Shown: in pieces, positions 4,407 to 9,967 of the stretch | Position numbering within the stretch: the first letter of the stretch is position 1 | How the letters are laid out: each line of letters starts with the position of its first letter | NCBI GenBank assembly: GCA_050999295.1 | Contig: JBPCPI010000211.1 | Span: 1-9,967 of the forward strand | DNA from: JACCQS01 sp050999295 | GTDB taxonomy: Bacteria; Actinomycetota; Actinomycetes; Mycobacteriales; Geodermatophilaceae | Length of the DNA stretch: 9,967 bases | Reading direction: 5' to 3' | Translations under genes and position numbers: made by a program | The notes under the pieces: generated by a model | Seen by the model: the letters and a program-made list of their open reading frames with translations, nothing else | Database searches by the model: none | What the model was told of the DNA's origin: nothing

Positions 4407-6566
4407 TCAGTGGGCGACTGCCCGTTCTGCGCGTACGGCGGTTGCCTCGTGTTCTGGCATGGGGTCGTAACGCAGGAAGGTCCGGGTGAACCGGCCCGTC
4501 CCGCCGGTGAACGAGCGGAGGTCGATGGCGTATCGGATCAGCGAGGACTCCGGGATCTCGGCCCGTACGACGGTGCGCTCGCTGCCGGTGGCCTCGGTGC
4601 CGGTCACGTGACCGCGTCGGCTGGACAGGTCGCTCATCACGGTTCCGACATGCTCGTCAGGAACGGTGATGAGGACCTCGTGAACCGGTTCCAGAAGGGC
4701 GACCCCCGCCTGCGCACCGGCCTCGCGCAGTGCCAGGGATCCGGCCGTCTGGAATGCTGCGTCGGAGGAGTCGACGCTGTGCGCCTTTCCGTCGAGCAGG
4801 GTCACCCGTAGGTCCACGAGCGGGAATCCAGCCGCGATTCCACGTTCCATCTGTGCCCGTACGCCCTTCTCCACCGAAGGGATGTAGTTGTGCGGTACGG
4901 CGCCGCCGACCACCTTGTCGACGAACTCGAAACCGGCGCCGCGTTCCAGCGGCTCCACGGCCACCTTTGCCACGGCGTACTGGCCGTGCCCACCGGACTG
5001 TTTGACATGCCGGCCAAGGCCCTCGGCAGGAGCCACTAGGGTCTCGCGCAGCGCCACGATCACCGGCACGGTCTCCAAGTCCACGCCCTGACCGCGGAGC
5101 CGGTCCAGGACTACGTCGGCGTGTGATTCGCCCATGCACCACAGGACGAGCTGATGGGTCTCGGCGTTGCGTTCCAGCCGAAGTGTCGGGTCGCCGGCGA
5201 TGAGCCGGGCTAAACCTTTCGCCAAGGCGTCCTCATCCGCGCGCGTCTTGGCGGCGACGGCGATGGGCAGCAATGGCTCTGGCATGTCCCAGGCTTCCAC
5301 GAGCAAGGGTCGGGCCTTGGCCGAGATCGTGTCGCCGGTCTCGGCCGACAGCAGTTTGGTGACTGCGCACAGGTCGCCGGCGATGCACTCGCCGACCGGG
5401 CGCAGTGCCGTACCCAGCGGGCTGAGCACCGAGCCGATGCGCTCGTCGGCGTCGTGATCGTCGTGTCCCCGGTCGGTGAGTCCGTGTCCGGACACGTGTA
5501 GCGCACTTTCCGGCTTCAGCGTCCCGGAGAAGACCCGGATCAGGGAGACCCGTCCGACATAGGGATCGATCGTCGTCTTGATGATCTCGCCGACGAGGGG
5601 ACCCTGCGGATCGGTGGTCAGCGGCTCGACCGCGCTCCCGTTGATCCCGGTAACGGTGGGGAGCGGTCGTTCGCCGGGATGCGGGAAACCACCCACGAGG
5701 AGTTCGAGCAGGGCGCTGATGCCCAGCCCGCTGGTCGAGCAGACGCCGATCACCGGATAGAAGGAGCCGCGCGACACAGCGGTCTCCAGATCATCGACGA
5801 GCGTCTTGACGTCGATGTCCTCGCCCTCCAGATAGCGGTCCATCAAGGTCTCGTCCTCGCTCTCGGCGATGATGGATTCGATCAGGGCGCTACGGGCCAC
5901 GACGATGCCGTCCCGGTGCTCGGGCTCGGGCTCGCGCGTGGCCGGGACGTGGCCGCCGGCGCTGTGGTCGAAGACCTGCTGGCTGAGCAAGCCGATCAGC
6001 CCGCAGACTGCACCGTCGTCGCCGTGCAGAGGGAGGTACAGCGGGGCGACGCCGTCACCGAAGGCGCTCCGGCAAGCTTGCAGGGCTTTCTCCCAGTCCG
6101 CCCGCGGATGGTCGAGTCTGGAGATCGCCACTGCCCGCGGAAGTCCGACCGCCGCGCATTCCTCCCACAGTGCCATCGTGGCCGCGTCGATGTCATCGCT
6201 GGCCGTGACGACGAACAGGGCGGCATCCGCGCCGCGCAGCCCGGCCCGGAGTTCCCCGACGAAGTCCGCGTAGCCAGGGGTGTCGAGAAGGTTGATCGTG
6301 TAACCCTGATGCTTGACCGGCGCCAGGGCCAGGGCGACCGATCGTTGCTGCTTGATCTCGGCAGGGTCGCTGTCACTGACGGTACTTCCCTCGGTGATCG
6401 AGCCCATCCGGTTGAGGGCGCCAGTAGCCACCAACAGGGACTCGACGAGGGTGGTTTTCCCGGATCCGCTGCGCCCGACGAGGGCGACGTTGCGGATCCG
6501 GGTCGGATCACTGGCGGGCGTCACCGACCTCTCGGCCCCTCGGTGGGGACTGGACTGTTTGGACAT
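4407..6566 (-). CDS. fusA2: Elongation factor G-like protein EF-G2
   Basis: The 719-residue translational GTPase has the EF-G domain order: G domain (about 22–295), domain II (about 320–420), domain III (about 430–500), domain IV (about 505–620, with KQSGGHGQY at 522–530 and HSVDSSDAAF at 596–605) and domain V (about 625–705). The P-loop GRSGSGKTT (31–39) is intact. Other G motifs differ from canonical EF-G: DTPGY at 95–99 replaces DTPGH, SRLD at 149–152 replaces NKxD, and the switch I region around R75-S-V-A lacks the usual Thr. A His/Asp-rich stretch at 360–376 interrupts domain II. These features place it in the actinobacterial EF-G2 branch (Rv0120c type) rather than housekeeping EF-G; M. 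smegmatis EF-G2 is reported to bind guanine nucleotides without ribosome-dependent GTPase activity. Its role is unclear. The start has a strong ribosome binding site. The gene is divergent from pgsA. Confidence 0.93.
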   Translation of the reverse strand: MSKQSSPHRGAERSVTPASDPTRIRNVALVGRSGSGKTTLVESLLVATGALNRMGSITEGSTVSDSDPAEIKQQRSVALALAPVKHQGYTINLLDTPGYADFVGELRAGLRGADAALFVVTASDDIDAATMALWEECAAVGLPRAVAISRLDHPRADWEKALQACRSAFGDGVAPLYLPLHGDDGAVCGLIGLLSQQVFDHSAGGHVPATREPEPEHRDGIVVARSALIESIIAESEDETLMDRYLEGEDIDVKTLVDDLETAVSRGSFYPVIGVCSTSGLGISALLELLVGGFPHPGERPLPTVTGINGSAVEPLTTDPQGPLVGEIIKTTIDPYVGRVSLIRVFSGTLKPESALHVSGHGLTDRGHDDHDADERIGSVLSPLGTALRPVGECIAGDLCAVTKLLSAETGDTISAKARPLLVEAWDMPEPLLPIAVAAKTRADEDALAKGLARLIAGDPTLRLERNAETHQLVLWCMGESHADVVLDRLRGQGVDLETVPVIVALRETLVAPAEGLGRHVKQSGGHGQYAVAKVAVEPLERGAGFEFVDKVVGGAVPHNYIPSVEKGVRAQMERGIAAGFPLVDLRVTLLDGKAHSVDSSDAAFQTAGSLALREAGAQAGVALLEPVHEVLITVPDEHVGTVMSDLSSRRGHVTGTEATGSERTVVRAEIPESSLIRYAIDLRSFTGGTGRFTRTFLRYDPMPEHEATAVRAERAVAH

Positions 6567-6574
6567 GGCGGCAG

Positions 6575-6581
6575 CCTCCTC
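6575..6581 (-). promoter_or_regulatory. Ribosome binding site fixing the EF-G2 start
   Basis: On the minus strand GAGGAGG lies eight bases upstream of the ATG at 6566. This is a near-perfect Shine–Dalgarno sequence and confirms that start. Confidence 0.8.
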
Positions 6582-6593
6582 GATGTACTGGTC

Positions 6594-6622
6594 TCCCTAC
6601 CCCTCGCGGCTGCAGCCCACAA
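6594..6622 (-). promoter_or_regulatory. Weak candidate promoter for fusA2
   Basis: On the minus strand TTGTGG (6622–6617) and TAGGGA (6599–6594) are separated by 17 bases, upstream of the fusA2 ribosome binding site. The -10 lacks the final T usually conserved in actinobacteria, so the match is only suggestive. Confidence 0.22.
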
Positions 6623-6649
6623 GACCGCGACGACAACAACCCGGATGCA

Positions 6650-6667
6650 TGCAGATCCTGACCTGCA
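6650..6667. promoter_or_regulatory. Inverted repeat in the fusA2–pgsA divergent region, possible operator
   Basis: TGCAG (6650–6654) and CTGCA (6663–6667) form a perfect inverted repeat around eight bases. A further TGCA at 6646–6649 adjoins it, and CTGCAG lies at 6610–6615. The site sits about 22 bases upstream of the candidate pgsA -10, where a regulator could act on one or both divergent genes. No regulator is recognised. Confidence 0.3.
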
Positions 6668-6688
6668 CCGGAGGAGATCGGCCCCGGC

Positions 6689-6694
6689 TAGACT
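6689..6694 (+). promoter_or_regulatory. Candidate -10 element of the pgsA–patA–pimA operon
   Basis: TAGACT fits TANNNT and would give a leader of about 36 bases before ATG 6737. The best -35 position is not TTGACA-like. It lies in the only intergenic gap upstream of the three overlapping genes, so an operon promoter is expected here. Confidence 0.4.
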
Positions 6695-6736
6695 GGGACA
6701 TTCCAGCGAAGTGCCGGAAGGCCGGTCCCACACCTC

Positions 6737-7387
6737 ATGCTCAACTTCCGCGCCCGCTCGTCGGTCGGCAGGGCGCTCGCCCCTGTCGGCGGTGGCCTGC
6801 ATCGCATGGGTGTCAATCCCAACGCCATCACCGTGCTGGGCACCATTGGCACGGTCGGCTCGGCCGCCCTGCTCATCGGCACCGGCCGGTTCCTGATCGC
6901 GGTTGTCGCGATCACCTTCTTCGTGCTCTTCGATCTGCTCGACGGCGCGGTGGCCCGGGCGGGCGGCACCGCCTCGAACTTCGGTGCGGTGCTGGACTCG
7001 ACGCTGGATCGGGTCGCCGACGCGTCGATCTTCGCGGCTCTGATCTGGTGGTTTGTCGGGTCAGGGGAGGCCTCGAGCCGGCCGGATCTGATCCTCGCGA
7101 CCCTGCTGGCCTTGGTCCTGGGTCAATTGATCCCCTACGTACGCGCGCGTGCCGAGGCCCTGGACATCGACGCCAGTACCGGGATCGCCGAACGCGCCGA
7201 ACGGTTGGTGCTGGTCCTGGTCGGAGTGGGATTGGCCGGTCTTGGCCTGCCGGTGGCGCTCCCGATCGCGCTATGGGTCCTCGTCGCCGTGGGCGTGATC
7301 ACCGTCGGCCAGCGGTTGAATGCCGTACGGCTGGCCGCGCGTCTGTCGCCACCGGCCCAGCCCGCACAGGAGTTACCAGGTGCCTGA
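6737..7387 (+). CDS. pgsA: Phosphatidylinositol phosphate synthase (CDP-alcohol phosphatidyltransferase)
   Basis: The 216-residue integral membrane enzyme is predicted to condense CDP-diacylglycerol with inositol 1-phosphate, giving phosphatidylinositol phosphate, the precursor of phosphatidylinositol and PIMs. The CDP-alcohol phosphotransferase signature is complete: D66-x2-D69-G70-x2-A73-R74-x8-G83-x3-D87-x3-D91, whose four aspartates bind the metal pair. Hydrophobic segments at about 32–48, 50–66, 97–107, 118–134, 157–170 and 173–190 fit the six-helix fold. YVRARAEA with the following ERAERL stretch resembles mycobacterial PgsA1 (Rv2612c), which supports inositol phosphate rather than glycerol phosphate as acceptor, as does the neighbouring patA–pimA pair. 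ATG 6737 is the only ATG, GTG or TTG between the in-frame stop at 6689 and the conserved region, but its ribosome binding site is poor: GGAAGG lies 15 bases upstream. The gene overlaps patA by eight bases. Confidence 0.93.
   Translation: MLNFRARSSVGRALAPVGGGLHRMGVNPNAITVLGTIGTVGSAALLIGTGRFLIAVVAITFFVLFDLLDGAVARAGGTASNFGAVLDSTLDRVADASIFAALIWWFVGSGEASSRPDLILATLLALVLGQLIPYVRARAEALDIDASTGIAERAERLVLVLVGVGLAGLGLPVALPIALWVLVAVGVITVGQRLNAVRLAARLSPPAQPAQELPGA
7368..7372 (+). promoter_or_regulatory. Ribosome binding site fixing the patA GTG start
   Basis: AGGAG, inside the end of pgsA, lies seven bases upstream of GTG 7380. It favours that start over an in-frame ATG at 7320, which would overlap pgsA by 68 bases and add residues the family lacks. 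Confidence 0.7.
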
Positions 7388-8321
7388 GCTGAGTCTGACC
7401 GAGCGGGTGATCGCCGCCGGATTCTCCCTCGGCTGGCGGGCTGGCCCAGTGCTGGACAGCAGAGCGGCGCGGGCCGCCTTCGATGCCGCCGCGGACGTGA
7501 TCTGGCGACGGGGCGGGCCGGGCGTCGCGCAGTTGCGGGCCAACCTGCGGCGCGTCGTCGGGCCGGATCTGAGCGAGGCCGGGCTGGACGCGCTGACCCG
7601 TCGCGGCCTGCGGTCCTATGCACGGTACTACCGCGAAGTCTTCTGGCTGCCCACCGCCCGGCCCGGGGTCGTCGCAGGCCGTACGGGCATGACCGACGCA
7701 TCGATCGTGCACGACGTGCTGACGCGGGGGAGGGGGGTGGTGTGTGCGCTACCGCATACCGGCAACTGGGACGCGGCAGCCGTCGCCTACCTCGCCCACT
7801 TCGGGCCACCGATGTCCGTGGTGGCCGAGCGGTTGCGCCCGGAGTCCCTGTATCAGCGGTTTCAGGCTTATCGGGAATCACTCGGGATGGTCGTCGTGCC
7901 GCTGACCGGAGGTGGGCGGCCGTCGACGCATCTGCTGGCAACGACCCTGCGCGCCGGCGGCTCGGTCTGCCTGCCGTGCGAGCGCGACCTCGGCAACACC
8001 GGGGTGCCGGTCACCTTCTTCGGGCAGACCATCACTGTCCCTCCTGGTCCGGCGCTGCTGGCCGTCCAGACCGGTGCCGCGCTTATCCCGACCTTTGCCG
8101 GATTCCAGGGTGACGACTGGAGCATCCGGTTCTTCCCGGAAGTGATGGTGGACGGTCCGCAAGCGCCGAAGCGTCTGCGTGACAAGGTGTCTCAGGCGAT
8201 GCAGAAGGTCGTGGACCAGCTCGCCGTAGGCATAGCGCAAGCGCCGGAGGACTGGCACATGATGCAGCGGCTGTGGCAGGAGGATCTCGCCACCGCCCCG
8301 ACGGGGCTGTTGTCCCGATGA
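7380..8321 (+). CDS. patA: Phosphatidylinositol mannoside acyltransferase (PatA)
   Basis: The 313-residue protein belongs to the LpxL/HtrB-type acyltransferase family. In PIM-producing actinobacteria it moves an acyl chain, typically palmitoyl, from acyl-CoA to the 6-position of the mannose that PimA attached, at the inner membrane face. The catalytic HX4D motif is present as H126-TGNW-D131, at the same numbering as I recall for M. smegmatis PatA. It is followed by the family stretches ERLRPESLYQRF (about 150–161), SLGMVVVPL and CERDLGNTGVPVTFFG (about 200–215). An amphipathic N-terminus (about 5–22) probably contacts the membrane. Position in the operon directly before pimA, as in M. tuberculosis Rv2611c–Rv2610c, supports the assignment; in this setting a lipid A enzyme is unlikely. 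The GTG start overlaps pgsA by eight bases, and the stop overlaps pimA in an ATGA. Confidence 0.92.
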   Translation: MPELSLTERVIAAGFSLGWRAGPVLDSRAARAAFDAAADVIWRRGGPGVAQLRANLRRVVGPDLSEAGLDALTRRGLRSYARYYREVFWLPTARPGVVAGRTGMTDASIVHDVLTRGRGVVCALPHTGNWDAAAVAYLAHFGPPMSVVAERLRPESLYQRFQAYRESLGMVVVPLTGGGRPSTHLLATTLRAGGSVCLPCERDLGNTGVPVTFFGQTITVPPGPALLAVQTGAALIPTFAGFQGDDWSIRFFPEVMVDGPQAPKRLRDKVSQAMQKVVDQLAVGIAQAPEDWHMMQRLWQEDLATAPTGLLSR

Positions 8322-9454
8322 GGATCGGTCTGGTCTGCCCGTACACGTGGGACGTCCCCGGCGGTGTGCAGTATCACGTCCGCGACCTCGCCGAGACCCT
8401 GATTGCCCTCGGTCATCACGTAGCGGTACTCACCCCGGCCGACGACGAGGACGGTCTTCCGCCGTACGTCACCTGCGCCGGCCGGGCGGTCCCCATCCGG
8501 TACAACGGATCGGTGGCCCGGTTGCAGTTCGGGCCGGTGGCCGCCGCACGGGTACGGCGCTGGCTCAGAAGCGGGCACTTCGACGTCCTGCATGTGCACG
8601 AACCATCCGCGCCGAGTCTGTCGCTGTTGACCTGCGTGCTGGCCCGAGGCCCGATCGTGGCGACCTTCCACGCCGCCACCGTCCGCTCGCGTTGGCTTTC
8701 GGCGGTCGGTGGCGTCCTACAGCCGTTCATGGAACGGATCTCGGGCCGGATTGCGGTGTCGGACCTGGCCCGTCGGGTTCAGGTCGAACACTTGGGGGGC
8801 GATGCCATCGTGATCCCCAATGGTGTCGACGTCGCACGTTTCGAGTCCGCGGCACCGCTTCCTGGTTATCCGCGGGCCGGGTTGACGATTGGGTTTCTCG
8901 GCCGCTTCGACGAACGCCGCAAGGGACTGCCCGTCCTGCTCGACGCGCTGGCCCAGATCGCGCCTGAGCATCCCGGTCTGCATCTGCTCGTCGCGGGGCG
9001 GGGGGACGAAGCGGGCCTCTACGACGACCTACCGGACATGCTCTCGGACCGGGTCACCGTTCTCGGGGAGATCTCCGAGGACGACAAGGCCCGGATGCTC
9101 GCCTCGATCGACATCTACTGCGCACCAAATCTCGGTGGCGAGAGTTTCGGGGTGATCCTGGTCGAGGCCATGGCCGCAGGCGCCGCCATCGTGGCCAGCG
9201 ATCTCGACGCCTTCCGCCGAGTGCTCAATGACGGTGCGGCTGGCGTGCTGGTGACCCGCGGCAGTAGCGCCGCCTTGGCCGACGGACTTGCACAGCTTCT
9301 CGGTGATCCGGAGCGGCGAGCGGCCCTGGTCCAAGCCGGCCACGACACTGTCCGGGACTACGACTGGCCGGTCGTGTCTGCCCGCGTCCTGGCCGTGTAC
9401 GAGACGGTCGTCTCCCGAGTCGGTGGCGAGGTCGTGGTCACGACCGAGCGATGA
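8318..9454 (+). CDS. pimA: Phosphatidyl-myo-inositol mannosyltransferase (PimA)
   Basis: The 378-residue GT4-family glycosyltransferase with GT-B fold starts PIM synthesis by moving mannose from GDP-mannose to the 2-position of phosphatidylinositol on the cytoplasmic membrane face. The N-terminal domain has MRIGLVCPYTWDVPGGVQ (1–18) with the glycine-rich loop, YNGSVARL (62–69), HVHEPSAPSLS (92–102) and ATFHAAT with His118. SDLARR and IPNGVDV lead into the C-terminal domain with FLGRFDERRKG (Arg196, Lys202) and GGESFGVILVEAMAAG (273–288, Glu275), the nucleotide-sugar site. His118, Arg196 and Lys202 share the numbering of M. smegmatis PimA, and Glu275 corresponds to its Glu274. ATG 8318 overlaps the patA stop (ATGA) and has no close Shine–Dalgarno sequence, which implies coupled reinitiation. 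An upstream in-frame ATG at 8273 lies within patA and would add residues before the universal MRIG start, so it is rejected. Confidence 0.96.
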   Translation: MRIGLVCPYTWDVPGGVQYHVRDLAETLIALGHHVAVLTPADDEDGLPPYVTCAGRAVPIRYNGSVARLQFGPVAAARVRRWLRSGHFDVLHVHEPSAPSLSLLTCVLARGPIVATFHAATVRSRWLSAVGGVLQPFMERISGRIAVSDLARRVQVEHLGGDAIVIPNGVDVARFESAAPLPGYPRAGLTIGFLGRFDERRKGLPVLLDALAQIAPEHPGLHLLVAGRGDEAGLYDDLPDMLSDRVTVLGEISEDDKARMLASIDIYCAPNLGGESFGVILVEAMAAGAAIVASDLDAFRRVLNDGAAGVLVTRGSSAALADGLAQLLGDPERRAALVQAGHDTVRDYDWPVVSARVLAVYETVVSRVGGEVVVTTER

Positions 9455-9502
9455 CTCCCCGTCGCTGGTCATTGGACGCGGCGGTGGTACACCCCAGTGC
9501 AG

Positions 9503-9525
9503 CTCCCCCGTGCTGACCTCGGGAG
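9503..9525 (+). terminator. Weak candidate terminator hairpin after pimA
   Basis: CTCCC (9503–9507) pairs with GGGAG (9521–9525) over a 13-base loop that could shorten through G9510–C9520. It lies about 50 bases after the pimA stop. The only T-rich stretch (9546–9552) is some 20 bases further on, so this is a poor match to an intrinsic terminator. Confidence 0.2.
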
Positions 9526-9563
9526 GCGGCGGTTCGTTGCTGGCCTTTTCTTGATACGCCCAT

Positions 9564-9569
9564 TACTGT
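9564..9569 (+). promoter_or_regulatory. Candidate -10 element for the LVIVD-repeat gene
   Basis: TACTGT fits TANNNT and would give a leader of about 60 bases containing the stem-loop at 9590–9607. A -35 at normal spacing is not convincing. Confidence 0.25.
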
Positions 9570-9589
9570 CCGGCACAGCTTGCATCGAA

Positions 9590-9607
9590 TGGGCGCGCCA
9601 TCGCCCA
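9590..9607 (+). other. Stem-loop upstream of the LVIVD-repeat gene
   Basis: TGGGCG (9590–9595) and CGCCCA (9602–9607) form a perfect six-base-pair stem with the loop CGCCAT, 17 bases before the ribosome binding site. There is no T run. It is either a leader hairpin or a factor-assisted end of the pimA transcript. Confidence 0.35.
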
Positions 9608-9624
9608 GCGGTCCGCTCGATCCT

Positions 9625-9629
9625 AGGAG
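9625..9629 (+). promoter_or_regulatory. Ribosome binding site of the LVIVD-repeat gene
   Basis: AGGAG lies five bases upstream of GTG 9635. It supports this GTG over the in-frame ATG at 9674, which would remove the positively charged start of the signal peptide. Confidence 0.7.
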
Positions 9630-9634
9630 TTTCT

Positions 9635-9967
9635 GTGCTCAAAGCATCTCGTCGTGGAATCTGTGCTTCTCTCATGGTCATCGGCATGACCCTTGCAGCG
9701 CCTGGGACTGCGTTTGCCCAACCACCGAGCACAGATGGCGAGGGCCCATCGGACGATTCCAGCAGTTCCGACTCCGCTGACGACACCGGGCAGCACGGCC
9801 GGATCGAGGGGCATCTGCCACCTCGCCGTCAGAACGTCGAGGTGATCAGCAAGCTTCGGCTGACCGGCGTCGAGGACGGAATCGGCGACGTCACCGTGTT
9901 CAAGGACACCGCCTACCTGGCCGCTTACGTCGGGGAATGCGGTTCAAGTGGCGTGCACATCGTGGAC
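9635..9967 (+). CDS. Secreted LVIVD-repeat protein, 5' part only
   Basis: An open frame runs from GTG 9635 to the window end (111 codons, no stop). The N-terminus is a classical Sec signal peptide: basic LKASRR, hydrophobic core about 9–22, and AFA at 26–28 with likely cleavage before Gln29. An acidic, Ser-rich linker follows (about 32–52, including DDSSSSDSADD). The first repeat begins near residue 67 with NVEVISKLRLTGV, then GIGDVTVFKDTAYLAAYVGECGSSGVHIVD. The ending GVHIVD is the LVIVD signature, a beta-propeller-like repeat of secreted bacterial proteins. The function of such proteins is mostly unknown; an extracellular or surface-bound propeller is the inference. It follows pimA after 180 bases and has its own ribosome binding site, so it is probably a separate unit. 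The rest of the protein lies outside the window. Confidence 0.8.
   Translation, partial: MLKASRRGICASLMVIGMTLAAPGTAFAQPPSTDGEGPSDDSSSSDSADDTGQHGRIEGHLPPRRQNVEVISKLRLTGVEDGIGDVTVFKDTAYLAAYVGECGSSGVHIVD

Noticed and set aside
3579..4811. Long plus-strand open frame opposite the AMIN-like gene and the end of fusA2
   Set aside because: The composition is Gly/Asp/Arg-rich and featureless, and it spans two coherent genes on the other strand. It is a shadow.
5679..6896. Long plus-strand open frame opposite fusA2 that runs across the divergent region into pgsA
   Set aside because: It would read through the fusA2 ribosome binding site and promoter region and overlap pgsA out of frame. No domain is recognisable.
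7725..7740. G-run in patA (and a similar one at 8996–9006 in pimA) as a G-quadruplex
   Set aside because: Four separate tracts of three G are not available with normal loops, and the runs are explained by Gly/Arg codons in GC-rich coding DNA.

Overview
The window is chromosomal DNA from a high-GC actinobacterium. The GC-rich codon use, several GTG starts and, above all, the gene order thrS – HIT/Ap4A phosphorylase – pgsA – patA – pimA point to a lineage that makes phosphatidyl-myo-inositol mannosides (PIMs). This matches, in content and order, the Mycobacterium tuberculosis Rv2614c–Rv2610c block as I recall it. The genus cannot be fixed from the sequence alone. No mobile element, CRISPR array, phage gene or obviously foreign segment is visible.

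Layout. (1) Positions 1–857: a tRNA-Val(CAC) gene with a plausible promoter, then a MOSC-domain protein that appears to be leaderless. (2) Positions 858–3597: a short leader with a stem-loop, then thrS (threonyl-tRNA synthetase) and a HIT-family nucleotide phosphorylase starting one base after the thrS stop. (3) Positions 3618–6566, minus strand: an EF-G2-type translational GTPase and, downstream of it, a secreted, membrane-anchored AMIN-like protein. This pair separates the HIT gene from pgsA, which are adjacent in M. tuberculosis. (4) Positions 6567–6736: a divergent intergenic region. (5) Positions 6737–9454: a tightly overlapping operon of pgsA, patA and pimA. (6) Positions 9635–9967: the 5' part of a secreted LVIVD-repeat protein that runs off the window; its start is supported by a good ribosome binding site and signal peptide.

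How the genes work together. PgsA joins inositol 1-phosphate to CDP-diacylglycerol to give phosphatidylinositol phosphate, the precursor of phosphatidylinositol. PimA adds the first mannose to phosphatidylinositol, and PatA acylates that mannose, so three consecutive genes cover early PIM synthesis at the inner face of the membrane. The thrS–HIT pair has its own logic: aminoacyl-tRNA synthetases can make Ap4A, and the HIT enzyme is expected to degrade it. EF-G2 and the AMIN-like protein have no established connection with PIM synthesis.

Most of the window is conserved housekeeping DNA, and I do not see a clearly undescribed system. The points most worth a second look are the degenerate GTPase motifs of EF-G2, its pairing with a membrane-anchored AMIN-like protein inside the PIM locus, a 26-bp tandem duplication across the MOSC stop codon, and the TGCA-rich divergent regulatory region.
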